Assembly (NCBI GenBank): GCA_016721725.1
Contig: JADKHN010000006.1
Location: 930,001 to 994,000 of the forward strand
DNA from: Chitinophagaceae bacterium
GTDB taxonomy: Bacteria > Bacteroidota > Bacteroidia > Chitinophagales > Chitinophagaceae
Direction: 5' to 3'
Length of the DNA: 64,000 bases
Numbering within the stretch: the stretch's first letter is position 1; every line of letters starts with the position of its first letter. Position numbers and translations under genes: made by a program. Below are positions 54,191-62,512 of this stretch, piece by piece. A model generated the notes under the pieces. It was not told the origin of the DNA. It worked only from the letters and a program-made list of their open reading frames with translations, and did no database searches.

Positions 54191-54832
54191 ATGCAAATAG
54201 AACTTCGACAGGTAGTTCCCCTTTTTATTGAAGAAGAAAAGATAACCGGATCCGGGTTATGGAAGAATGACCTGGAATTCACGCCGGCTGAAAGGGTTCA
54301 GATCGTTGCGCCCAGCGGAAGCGGCAAGACCTCCCTGATCCATTTTCTCTATGGCATGCGCAAGGATTTTTCTGGCACCATTGCCTATGATGGCGAAAAT
54401 ATCAATTCCCTGGGTGCCGAAAAACTGGCCACTTACCGCCAAAAGCACCTGAGCATCGTGTTCCAGGACCTGCGCTTATTCACCGGTCAGACCGTACTGG
54501 AGAATCTTGAGATCAAAAGGGCCCTGCATCCTTATCATACGGCCAACCCGATCGAGACCATGGCCCGTCGGCTGGGCATTCACAACAAACTCGGAAAGAT
54601 CAGCAAGACCTGCAGCTACGGCGAGCAACAACGCATCGCCATCATCCGTTCCCTGCTGCAGCCTTTTGACTTTCTGCTGCTGGACGAGCCCTTCAGTCAC
54701 CTCGATGATAACAATCGGAAAAAAGCCATGGAACTGATGGAAGAAGAAGCTCATATCCGCAAGGCCGCGATCATCCTGGCCGACCTGAAACCCACATCCT
54801 TTTACCAACCAACCCGAACCATCAACCTGTAA
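54191..54832 (+). CDS. ABC transporter ATP-binding protein with non-consensus signature and H-loop
   Basis: I choose the ATG at 54191 since the longer frame reads through the preceding hairpin. The 213-residue protein has Walker A at 40-48 (APSGSGKTS), a Q-loop (FQD, 91-93) and Walker B FLLLDEP (161-167). The signature motif reads CSYGEQQR (141-148) in place of LSGGQQR, and the switch-histidine position is D198 (IILADLKP). It resembles LolD/MacB ATPases. The changes suggest altered or weak hydrolysis at one site. It is followed after 13 bp by its likely permease partner. Confidence 0.88.
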   Translation: MQIELRQVVPLFIEEEKITGSGLWKNDLEFTPAERVQIVAPSGSGKTSLIHFLYGMRKDFSGTIAYDGENINSLGAEKLATYRQKHLSIVFQDLRLFTGQTVLENLEIKRALHPYHTANPIETMARRLGIHNKLGKISKTCSYGEQQRIAIIRSLLQPFDFLLLDEPFSHLDDNNRKKAMELMEEEAHIRKAAIILADLKPTSFYQPTRTINL

Positions 54833-54845
54833 TCCGATCTAACTG

Positions 54846-56036
54846 ATGCCCGGACTGACCTTTAAACATATCGCCCCATTCCTGAGCACGGGACAAAACA
54901 AGGCTTCCCGCATCCTGAGTTATGGCGGACTGGGCATCGGGGTCCTTTTATTGTTATGCTCCATCCAGATGTACGTGAACATCAACCGCCTCCTGAAGAA
55001 CAAGAATCCCAAAAAGGACGGTTACGATTATATCTCCCTGACCAAGACCATCACCAATGAGAACATGGCCAGGGACCACAGTTTCAGTCAGCAGGATATT
55101 GACGAGCTGAAAAAACAGCCCGGCATTGAAGACGTATCTCCCCTGCTGGCCAACCAGTTCCTGGTCAGGGCCACGGGCGGAAGCAACCTTCCGTTCTCCA
55201 CCGATTTCTTCCTGGAAGCGATCGATGAAAAATTCATCGATACGGTTCCGCCTTCCTTCACATGGAAAGAAGGCCAGCCGGTGATCCCCGTGATCGTTTC
55301 TTCGGATTACCTTGAATTGTACAATACCGTTTTCGCTCCAAGCCGGGAGTTGCCCCAGTTCTCCGAGAACAGCATCATGGCCATCGTGATCCAACTGGAA
55401 TGTTACGGCACACTGGGTAAGCAAAATTTCGGCGGACAGATCGTAGCGCTCAGCGACCGGATCAATTCCGTATTGGTCCCGCGTAATTTCCTCGAATGGG
55501 CCAATAACCGTTTCGGCGGACCCAATAAAGTACAGCCCAACCGGATCTATATCAAGACCAGGGATGCCAACCAGCCTGAGTTGCTGAGTTTCCTTCAGCA
55601 AAAGAATTACCGGGTCAATAAGGACAAGACGAAATTCGGCCGGGTGAAGCAGGTGCTGCAGGCCATCGTGAGCGGACTTGCCGGTTTCGGCCTGCTGGTG
55701 ATCCTCCTGGCCCTGGTGTTGTTCTCTTTCTACCTTCAGCTGATGATCGCCCGTAGTAAGGAAAATCTGCAGTTGTTGCTGACCATCGGCTATTCACCGC
55801 ACTGGCTCAGCATTACGGTGGCCAAAAGGTGGATCCCCGTCTATATCGGTGTGGTGATCGCGGCCCTGGCTTCAACCGCTTTATTGCAATGGGGATTTCA
55901 GCGCATGGTGATGAACGACAGTGAACTGGTCTCTCCCTGGGTCCACTGGATGGTATTCCTGGTCGCGGCCGTGTTATTGCTGGTATCCGTAACCGTAAAT
56001 TTCAGGCTGGTGAAAAAACTGCTTTACCGTTTATAA
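54846..56036 (+). CDS. FtsX/MacB-like ABC transporter permease
   Basis: A 396-residue protein with one N-terminal membrane helix (about 24-44), a periplasmic domain (about 45-270) and three C-terminal helices (about 278-300, 325-350, 365-390). The layout is that of type VII ABC permeases such as LolC/E and MacB. It is probably paired with the ATPase just upstream; with the DUF4836 lipoprotein gene the trio may form a lipoprotein-handling or envelope-stress unit (inference). The 3' end overlaps the convergent thiolase gene by 6 bp. Confidence 0.85.
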   Translation: MPGLTFKHIAPFLSTGQNKASRILSYGGLGIGVLLLLCSIQMYVNINRLLKNKNPKKDGYDYISLTKTITNENMARDHSFSQQDIDELKKQPGIEDVSPLLANQFLVRATGGSNLPFSTDFFLEAIDEKFIDTVPPSFTWKEGQPVIPVIVSSDYLELYNTVFAPSRELPQFSENSIMAIVIQLECYGTLGKQNFGGQIVALSDRINSVLVPRNFLEWANNRFGGPNKVQPNRIYIKTRDANQPELLSFLQQKNYRVNKDKTKFGRVKQVLQAIVSGLAGFGLLVILLALVLFSFYLQLMIARSKENLQLLLTIGYSPHWLSITVAKRWIPVYIGVVIAALASTALLQWGFQRMVMNDSELVSPWVHWMVFLVAAVLLLVSVTVNFRLVKKLLYRL

Positions 56037-57224
56037 GGCTTCATAGATCACGGCTGCACCCTGGCCCACTCCAATACACATCGTGGCCAGTCCGTACTTT
56101 CCCTTCCTCCGTCTCAATTCATGGAGCAAGGTGGTGGAGATCCTGACCCCGCTGCATCCCAGCGGATGCCCCAGCGCGATGGCGCCTCCGTTCACATTCA
56201 CTTTTTCGAGGTCGAGACCCAGGTCATGTATGCAGGCGATGGACTGGGAGGCGAAAGCCTCATTCAGTTCGATCAGGTCGAGTTTCGAAACGTTGATCCC
56301 GGCCCGCTCCAGTGCTTTTTTGGAGGCCGGCACCGGTCCGATCCCCATGATGGCGGGATCCACACCGGCCACCGCCATACTGGTGATCTTCGCCATGGGT
56401 TGCAGTCCGTACTTTTTTACAGCGGATTCACTGGCCAGCAGCATGGCTGCCGCACCGTCGTTTATCCCGCTGCTGTTACCGGCGGTAACAGTACCGTCTT
56501 TAGCGAATACCGCTTTCAGTTGTCCCAGCTTTTCCATATTGGTCAACCGGGGATGTTCATCCCGGTCGAATTCAAAAACGTCTTTACCCACCTGCACCTG
56601 AATCGGCGCCAGTTCAGAGCTCCACTTTCCGGCTTCCAGCGCAAGAAGGTATTTTTGCTGACTTTCCACGGCGAATTCATCCTGTGCATTGCGACTGATA
56701 TTCCAGCGCTTGGCCACATTCTCAGCCGTTTCTCCCATGGTATAGGGATAATAGAGTTCAGATAGTTTCTTATTGATGAATCGCCAACCCAATGTGGTAT
56801 CGAAGATCTGGGGTTCACGGGCGAAGGCGCTCGTGCTCTTGGGCATGACGAAGGGGGCGCGGCTCATACTTTCCACTCCGCAGGCGATGATCAGTTCGCC
56901 GTCGCCGCACATGATTGCCCGGGCTCCGTCCATGATGGCTTCCAGTCCGCTGGCGCAAAGTCGGTTAACGGTGACCCCGGCGACCGTTGGAGGCAGACCG
57001 GCCAGTAAAGCGGCCATCCGGGCCACATTCCGGTTATCCTCACCACTCTGGTTGGCAGCACCGGCGATCACGTCTTCAATGGCATTGACATCCACGGATT
57101 GGTTCCGGTTGATCAGCGCCTTAATGACATGCGCTAACAGGTCATCAGGCCGTACACCGCTGAGTGCCCCGCCGTATTTCCCGATCGGTGTTCTTACCGC
57201 ATCTATTACATAAACAGTTTGCAT
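56031..57224 (-). CDS. Thiolase, PcaF/PaaJ-like 3-oxoadipyl-CoA thiolase or acetyl-CoA acyltransferase
   Basis: A 397-residue thiolase with the complete active site: nucleophile C90 (NRLCASGLEA), H353 (GGAIALGHPLGCSG) and C383 (CIGVGQG). The segments SGEDNRNVARMA and IFDTTLGWRFIN are those of 3-oxoadipyl-CoA thiolases, so aromatic or phenylacetate breakdown is a likely context, but no other genes of such a pathway are nearby. A role in fatty-acid beta-oxidation is the alternative. It is transcribed alone. Confidence 0.9.
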   Translation of the reverse strand: MQTVYVIDAVRTPIGKYGGALSGVRPDDLLAHVIKALINRNQSVDVNAIEDVIAGAANQSGEDNRNVARMAALLAGLPPTVAGVTVNRLCASGLEAIMDGARAIMCGDGELIIACGVESMSRAPFVMPKSTSAFAREPQIFDTTLGWRFINKKLSELYYPYTMGETAENVAKRWNISRNAQDEFAVESQQKYLLALEAGKWSSELAPIQVQVGKDVFEFDRDEHPRLTNMEKLGQLKAVFAKDGTVTAGNSSGINDGAAAMLLASESAVKKYGLQPMAKITSMAVAGVDPAIMGIGPVPASKKALERAGINVSKLDLIELNEAFASQSIACIHDLGLDLEKVNVNGGAIALGHPLGCSGVRISTTLLHELRRRKGKYGLATMCIGVGQGAAVIYEAL

Positions 57225-57299
57225 CGTTTATTCGATTGAAGCCAGACTGTAACAGTTTCTTCCTTTCCAGGAATGAACCGGCCTATACAAAGATAGGCG

Positions 57300-58409
57300 C
57301 TAAGGTCTAGATATTTCCAAGAGCTGGTCCGAATTACCGCCATTGCTCGTACAGATATAAACCCGGCCCTGGGGAGAGATGCAGAGATCGCGAAGCCGGC
57401 CAAACCGGTCTTTGTAAAGCGTTTGCTGATTGGTGACGGAAAGTCCGTCATTGCTTAATTTGAGTACCCGCAGGCTGGCATCTTTCAGCGTCAGCATCAG
57501 CAGGCTGTTTTGCCAGGCGGGTATCCGGCTGTTATTGTAATAATCGAGGCCACAAACGGCAATGGTGCTGCTACCGCTGCTCCAGATGGGAACTTTTACA
57601 TTGTTGGTATTACAAAAACTGATCTCGGCGGGTTGATCACAGGGTCCGTTGACCGTTGGCCAGCCGTAATTTCGGTTCCTTTCAATGATATTCAGTTCAT
57701 CTTCGATATTGGGACCGTGTTCACTGGCATACAGGATCCCGTTCACCATCACCAGCCCCTGCTGATTGCGGTGGCCAAAAGACCAGACCGGCGAACCAGG
57801 GATCGGGTTATCCGAGGGTATGGTTCCATCCAAATTAAACCGTAATACTTTACCTGAAAGGGATGTGGTGAGTTGCGCATTATTTTGAACGGATGCGTCT
57901 CCCGTGGTCATGAATAATTTGGGATCCGAACCTTCACTGATCCATAGCCTGGATCCATTATGAATGGGGGAAGCAGGTATTTGCAGCACCAGCGTATTTT
58001 GCAACTGTATGGAACCATTCGCATACTTCATCTGTACCATCTTTTCGCGGTAGTTGCCGGCATCCATATAATTGTAAACAACGTAAAACAATCCGTTGTT
58101 CAAAAAATCAGGATGCTGGACCATGCCCAGTAATCCGCCTTCGCCGTTACTCACCACTTCGGGGATGCTGGCAGAGAAAACGGTCGAACCGTTACCGGGA
58201 TCGATCTTCGAGATCTTCCCTCCCCTTTCGGTCATCCAGATATGATCATCCTTGCCCCAAAGGATCTCCCAGGGATACTGCAGGTTGTCCCGAATGATCC
58301 GGACTGAATCGGCAGGCCTTCCATCAGTGCCACGGCTTTGGGTCTTACCCAGGTTGCAACAGAATCCAATTCCGGAAAAGATCAGGATTGACAAGAATAA
58401 CTTTTGCAT
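57300..58409 (-). CDS. Exported PQQ-type glucose/sorbosone dehydrogenase-like beta-propeller
   Basis: A 369-residue protein with a lipoprotein-like signal (MQKLFLSILIFSGIGFCCN). Propeller motifs of the soluble aldose dehydrogenase family are visible: LQYPWEILWGKDDHIWMTERGGKI, GEGGLLGMVQHPDF, GHRNQQGLV and ASEHGPNIEDELN. Family members oxidise sugars with PQQ, but many homologues have no proven substrate. No PQQ synthesis genes are visible here. It is divergent from rlmN with about 100 bp between the starts. Confidence 0.85.
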   Translation of the reverse strand: MQKLFLSILIFSGIGFCCNLGKTQSRGTDGRPADSVRIIRDNLQYPWEILWGKDDHIWMTERGGKISKIDPGNGSTVFSASIPEVVSNGEGGLLGMVQHPDFLNNGLFYVVYNYMDAGNYREKMVQMKYANGSIQLQNTLVLQIPASPIHNGSRLWISEGSDPKLFMTTGDASVQNNAQLTTSLSGKVLRFNLDGTIPSDNPIPGSPVWSFGHRNQQGLVMVNGILYASEHGPNIEDELNIIERNRNYGWPTVNGPCDQPAEISFCNTNNVKVPIWSSGSSTIAVCGLDYYNNSRIPAWQNSLLMLTLKDASLRVLKLSNDGLSVTNQQTLYKDRFGRLRDLCISPQGRVYICTSNGGNSDQLLEISRP

Positions 58410-58498
58410 AACTTTTCTATACTGTTAAACTACAAAGTTTTTGCAGGAATCGCAAACAACGCGGTTGCATTAACTCCAAGGATATAAAAATTGGGCTG

Positions 58499-58506
58499 TA
58501 CCTTTG
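58499..58506 (+). promoter_or_regulatory. TAnnTTTG promoter element 4 bases before the rlmN start
   Basis: TACCTTTG is followed by CGCC and the ATG at 58511. Spacing to the start codon is identical to that before the phosphatase gene, again predicting a leaderless transcript. No clear -33 element accompanies it. Confidence 0.6.
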
Positions 58507-58510
58507 CGCC

Positions 58511-59557
58511 ATGTCCGAACTCAAGAACATACGTAGCCTCAGCCTGCCTGAACTCAAGACCTATTTCGAATCCATCGGGGACAAGAAATTCAGGGCCATC
58601 CAGACCTATGAGTGGCTCTGGAAGCAGAACGCGAGGAGTTTCGAGGAGATGAGCAACCTGTCGAAGGAGTTGCGGAACAAGCTGGCTGCAGACTTCAGCC
58701 TGAATGCGGTCACGGTCGATGCCAATCAGCTCAGTGCCGACGGTACCGTCAAATCCCGTTTCCGTACCTACGACGGTCATTTCGTGGAAGGCGTCCTGAT
58801 CCCGACCGAAAAAAGGCAGACGGCCTGCGTGTCCTCCCAGATCGGCTGCAGCCTCAGCTGCAAGTTCTGCGCCACGGGTTATATGGACCGCAAACGCAAC
58901 CTGAACTTCGACGAGATCTACGACCAGGTGGCCTTGCTGAATGAAGAGTCGCAGCGGGTTTACGGCACCAATCTCTCCAACATCGTTTTCATGGGCATGG
59001 GCGAACCCCTGCTCAACTATAAGAACGTGCTGCAGGCCATCGACCGCATCACGGCCACCGATGCCATGGGCCTGAGCCCGAAGCGGATCACCGTATCCAC
59101 CGCAGGCGTGGCCAAACAGATCCGGCAGCTGGGCGATGATAAAGTGCGTTTCAACCTGGCCCTTTCCCTGCACGCGGCCACGGACGCCAAACGCGACGCC
59201 ATTATGCCGATCAATGAAAGCAACAATATAGAGGTATTGATCGAAGCGCTGAATTATTTTTACGAGCAGACCAAGAACGACATCACCCTGGAATATATCC
59301 TCTTCAAGGACGTGAATGACAGTATGGAGGACGCCGACGACCTGATCAGGATCTACCGGCGCATACCCACCCACCTCATCAATGTGATCGAATACAATCC
59401 CATCGATAACGCCTCCTTCACCAAACCCGATGAGGATACCACGCAGCAATTCACCGATCACCTGGCTAAACACCGGGTGAACGTACGTTTACGCCGCAGC
59501 CGGGGCAAGGATATCGATGCCGCCTGCGGTCAACTGGCCAATAAGGCAGGCGTTTAA
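58511..59557 (+). CDS. rlmN: 23S rRNA/tRNA adenine-C2 methyltransferase RlmN
   Basis: A 348-residue radical SAM enzyme with the cluster cysteines C113, C117 and C120 (CSLSCKFC). The SAM-binding GMGEPLLN, the Ser/Gly-rich ITVSTAGV and the C-terminal catalytic cysteine C339 (DAACGQL) are present. It methylates A2503 of 23S rRNA and A37 of some tRNAs. Length and ends are normal. A long open frame on the other strand is an artefact of its codon use. Confidence 0.97.
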   Translation: MSELKNIRSLSLPELKTYFESIGDKKFRAIQTYEWLWKQNARSFEEMSNLSKELRNKLAADFSLNAVTVDANQLSADGTVKSRFRTYDGHFVEGVLIPTEKRQTACVSSQIGCSLSCKFCATGYMDRKRNLNFDEIYDQVALLNEESQRVYGTNLSNIVFMGMGEPLLNYKNVLQAIDRITATDAMGLSPKRITVSTAGVAKQIRQLGDDKVRFNLALSLHAATDAKRDAIMPINESNNIEVLIEALNYFYEQTKNDITLEYILFKDVNDSMEDADDLIRIYRRIPTHLINVIEYNPIDNASFTKPDEDTTQQFTDHLAKHRVNVRLRRSRGKDIDAACGQLANKAGV

Positions 59558-59631
59558 CATTTTTTTGCCTTTTCGCTTTAAACCCGCCCCTTCTTTCCCG
59601 GTCTATAGTTTAACAATTAAACTTTCAAGAC

Positions 59632-60254
59632 ATGAAAAACACACTCATTACCCTATTTGCCGTAGCAGCCCTGACCACTTCGGCAACCGCACAGGAAAAA
59701 GAATGATGAAACATCCGGGCAAGATGAAACATCAGCACGGCATGATGGCCAGGGACCTCAATCTCTCTGAAGATCAGAAAAAGCAGGCTAAGACCTACCG
59801 CGAGGATTTCAGGAAGAAGATGCAGGAACTCAATAAGAACGAAAATATCACCGTAAAGGAGATGCGTGATCGTAAGGAAGCCCTGCAAAAAGAGCAACGC
59901 AATAAAATGCAATCGCTGCTCACCGCTGAACAGAAGAACAAGATCGCCTTGCAAAAAGCCCAGCGCAAGGTAAAAAGCGATGAACGCTTTACCCAGCACC
60001 TGAATAAAATGAAGACGAAGATCGGTTTGACTGATGCCCAGGTGAGCCAGATGAAACAGCTCCGGGAAGCCAACCAGGTTAAAATGAAGGCGTTGCGTGA
60101 AAATCAATCCTTGTCGCGTGTACAACGCCAGGAACAAATGATGGCGATGAAAGAAACCATGAAGGAACAACGCAAGAAGATATTCACCCCGGATCAGTTG
60201 AAGAAAATGGAGGAGATGAAAAAGGACCATATGCGCAAACCACAAGCCCGATAA
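59632..60254 (+). pseudogene. Spy/CpxP-like periplasmic protein gene split by a frameshift
   Basis: An ATG at 59632 opens a perfect signal peptide (MKNTLITLFAVAALTTSATA, then QEKE) that stops at TGA 59704-59706. The mature part, rich in Met, Lys and Gln, is in the -1 frame from ATG 59703 or 59706 to 60254 (about 183 residues). It has two LTxxQ-like helical repeats (LSEDQKKQAKTYRED; LTAEQKNKI; LTDAQVSQMKQLRE; TPDQLKKMEEMKK) as in Spy/CpxP chaperone-like proteins. The junction GGAAAAAGAATGATG holds a five-A run. Options are a one-base deletion, a sequencing error, -1 frameshifting, or stop-start coupling (the TGA overlaps both ATGs). Only the joined form would be exported. Confidence 0.75.
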
Positions 60255-60278
60255 TACCCAGAACCCTATAACAGGTCG

Positions 60279-60304
60279 AGGCATTCCGAAAGGAATGCCT
60301 TTTT
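60279..60304 (+). terminator. Rho-independent terminator of the Spy-like gene
   Basis: A perfect 9-bp stem AGGCATTCC / GGAATGCCT with a GAAA tetraloop is followed by TTTT, 25 bp after the stop. Its right arm is shared with the next, overlapping palindrome (60294-60339), so two competing hairpins are possible. Confidence 0.88.
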
Positions 60305-60476
60305 CCGTCTGACGCCCACGTCTGACGGAAAAAGGCATTTCTTTTAACGTATAGATCCCCATGCCTGTCGGAAAAAATCATTTCCATTCAACGAATAAAA
60401 GCCATCGCCTGATTGAAAAATTGTAGTCACAGTCTGACAGCTCATGTCTGACTGAAAAAATTCATTTCTTTTGAAG
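60294..60476. repeat. Palindrome with nested core, followed by three degenerate direct repeats
   Basis: AATGCCTTTTTCCGTC (60294-60309) and its exact complement (60324-60339) enclose the 14-base loop TGACGCCCACGTCT, which itself pairs GACG with CGTC. Three direct repeats follow at 60317-60349, 60360-60393 and 60443-60476, each with a (T)CTG(A/T)C, an A-run and CATTTC. Around 60430-60454 CAGTC...GACTG with an inner GACA/TGTC forms a weaker member of the same hairpin family. No gene is visible in 60255-60607. Confidence 0.75.
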
Positions 60477-60501
60477 ATTTCACCTTTGATCTTTATGTTG
60501 A

Positions 60502-60557
60502 GAATTCTCCGGTATACCCGTCAGACGAGGGCGTCAGACGGGTATACCGGAGAATTC
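60502..60557. repeat. 56-base hairpin: perfect 21-bp arms around a nested 14-base core
   Basis: The arms 60502-60522 (GAATTCTCCGGTATA then CCCGTC) and 60537-60557 are exact reverse complements. The loop AGACGAGGGCGTCA (60523-60536) has an inner GACG/CGTC stem and an AGGG apex. That loop is the reverse complement, with one difference, of the loop of the palindrome at 60294-60339. It lies just 2 bp before the rluB promoter element and has no T-run. Confidence 0.9.
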
Positions 60558-60559
60558 CG

Positions 60560-60567
60560 TACCTTTG
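60560..60567 (+). promoter_or_regulatory. TAnnTTTG promoter element of rluB
   Basis: TACCTTTG lies 40 bp before the rluB start and directly after the 56-base hairpin, which would occupy the usual -33 region. A hairpin or cruciform there could affect promoter use; that is inference. Confidence 0.55.
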
Positions 60568-60607
60568 CCCTTCATTCCTGTTGAAATAACAGTAAAACCC
60601 ATCCCAC

Positions 60608-61657
60608 ATGAGCCAGTCTCCGTTCCAGAAATTCGTTCCCAAGAAAAAGAACAGTGTCATCAAAGAAGAGTTCCGCCAGCAAAAGAAAAAAGCCCGGAAA
60701 GAGAAGAATGCCTATTTCGACAAACTGAAAGAGGATAAATACCAGGCCCGCATGGCCCTGAAAAAAGGGATCCCCAATCCGGCCGCTTCGCCTAAGAACA
60801 ATGAAGCACCCGGAAAGACTACCAGTGCGTCAAAATCGATTTCCAATGCGGGTAGGAGTGCAGAAAAGAGGGCCGAACCTAAATCAACCAGCAACAAACC
60901 TCAAACAACAAACATAAAATCTCAACCCGGTTCAATGCCCCTGAACAAATACCTCGCTCATTGCGGTGTCTGTTCACGGCGGGATGCCGTGGCCCTGATC
61001 ACCCAGGGAAATGTGAAACTGAATGGCAAGGTTTTTACGGAACCCGGTTATAAAGTACTGGAATCAGATGAAGTGGTATACAATGGAAAAAAACTCTTCG
61101 TCACCAAGAACCTGGTCTATATCCTCCTGAACAAACCGAAGGATTATATCACCACCACCGATGATCCTCAGGGCAGGAAGACCGTTTTGCAATTGATCAA
61201 AAATGCCACCGATGAAAGGGTCTACCCCATCGGCCGGCTCGACAGGAATACTTCCGGCGTACTGTTACTGACGAATGACGGTGACCTGACGCAAAAACTA
61301 TCCCATCCCAGCTACGAGATCAAGAAGATCTATGAAGTGAAACTGGATAAGCCCCTGGCCAAATCGGATTTCGATAAGATCCTGAAAGGACTGATCCTGG
61401 AAGACGGCGAGGTGCGGATCGACAGCCTGGCTTATGCCGACAGCAAGGACAAGTCCATCATCGGCATCGAATTGCACAGCGGGCGCAACCGAATTGTCAG
61501 GCGCATTTTCGAGCACCTGGGCTATGATGTGAAAGGCCTTGACCGGGTGATGTACGCCAACCTCACTAAGAAGAATGTGGAACGCAGTAAATGGCGTTAC
61601 CTGAGCGAGAAAGAGGTAAGGCTCCTGAAATACATGAACGCTTCCAAAAAAAGATAA
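60608..61657 (+). CDS. RluB/RsuA-family pseudouridine synthase with long basic N-terminal extension
   Basis: A 349-residue protein. Residues 1-115 are a Lys-, Ser- and Pro-rich disordered extension (FVPKKKNSVIKEEFRQQKKKARK...). An S4 RNA-binding domain follows (about 116-170, MPLNKYLAHCGVCSRRDAVALI), then the catalytic domain with GRLDRNTSGVLLLTNDG containing the catalytic Asp. RluB acts on 23S rRNA; RluF and RsuA are close relatives, so the exact target is an inference. It is followed after 8 bp by a RluA-family gene. Confidence 0.92.
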   Translation: MSQSPFQKFVPKKKNSVIKEEFRQQKKKARKEKNAYFDKLKEDKYQARMALKKGIPNPAASPKNNEAPGKTTSASKSISNAGRSAEKRAEPKSTSNKPQTTNIKSQPGSMPLNKYLAHCGVCSRRDAVALITQGNVKLNGKVFTEPGYKVLESDEVVYNGKKLFVTKNLVYILLNKPKDYITTTDDPQGRKTVLQLIKNATDERVYPIGRLDRNTSGVLLLTNDGDLTQKLSHPSYEIKKIYEVKLDKPLAKSDFDKILKGLILEDGEVRIDSLAYADSKDKSIIGIELHSGRNRIVRRIFEHLGYDVKGLDRVMYANLTKKNVERSKWRYLSEKEVRLLKYMNASKKR

Positions 61658-61665
61658 GTTAATAC

Positions 61666-62427
61666 ATGTTCGCCGATTCGCCCCAACCTAAAAGAAACCA
61701 TGCTTCCTTTAAGAATATAGGCAGCATAACTGTTTTCGAGAACGACGATTTTGTTGCCATCAATAAGCCCGCGGGATTATTGACGATCCCGGACCGGACG
61801 CAGAGTGAGAAATCACTCAAAGACCATTTAATAGATAAATACGGCAATATCTATACCGTTCACCGGCTTGATAAGGATACCAGCGGACTGGTGATTTTCG
61901 CCAAAAACGAGGAAGCCCATAAATACTTTTCCCGGCTATTTGAAGAAAGACTGATCGAAAAATATTACCTGGGCATTGTCATTGGTAATCCAGCGAACGC
62001 ATCCGGACTGATCGAAGCCCCCATCTCCGAACACCCGGTACATAAAGGGTTGATGACGGTCCACCGCAACGGTAAACCTTCTTCAACGGGTTACCAGGTA
62101 CTAGAGGCCAATAAACACTATTCATTGGTCAGCTTTCAATTGCATACAGGGCGAACCCACCAGATCCGTGTCCATTGTAAACACATCGGCCATCCGCTGG
62201 CTTGTGACGAACTTTATGGAGATGGTAAACCGGTGTTACTGTCTTCATTAAAAAAGAAATTCAAACTGAGCAGTCATGATGAGGAGGAACACCCCATGAT
62301 CGACCGGCTGGCCCTTCATTCCTATAAACTCATCTTCACCGATCCCGAAGGAAAACGCATGGAATTGACGGCGGAAATGCCCAAGACCTTCAGGGCGCTG
62401 ATGAACCAGTTGAAGAAACTCCATTGA
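61666..62427 (+). CDS. RluA/RluD-family pseudouridine synthase
   Basis: A 253-residue enzyme with the motif VHRLDKDTSGLVIFAKN containing the catalytic Asp, and GRTHQIRVHCKHIGHPLACDELYG. It lacks an N-terminal S4 domain and so resembles RluA or TruC-like members more than RluD. A segment PVLLSSLKKKFKLSSHDEEEHPMIDRLALHSYKL is family-typical. Start at the ATG 61666, 8 bp after the previous gene. RNA target unknown. Confidence 0.92.
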   Translation: MFADSPQPKRNHASFKNIGSITVFENDDFVAINKPAGLLTIPDRTQSEKSLKDHLIDKYGNIYTVHRLDKDTSGLVIFAKNEEAHKYFSRLFEERLIEKYYLGIVIGNPANASGLIEAPISEHPVHKGLMTVHRNGKPSSTGYQVLEANKHYSLVSFQLHTGRTHQIRVHCKHIGHPLACDELYGDGKPVLLSSLKKKFKLSSHDEEEHPMIDRLALHSYKLIFTDPEGKRMELTAEMPKTFRALMNQLKKLH

Positions 62428-62512
62428 GCAAAACGTAGTAAGATCTGTTGAAGACACTAATCCTGGCTGCGGATATGAAGGCATTACAGCCCGGGATGAT
62501 TTATGGATCAGC

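Noticed and set aside
58430..59473. Open frame of 347 codons on the minus strand opposite rlmN
   Set aside because: It mirrors the rlmN coding frame, has no recognisable motif and begins inside a well-supported gene; rlmN on the plus strand has all catalytic residues.
60502..60557. The 56-base hairpin as a rho-independent terminator
   Set aside because: No T-run follows on either strand, and the upstream gene already has a good terminator at 60279-60304.
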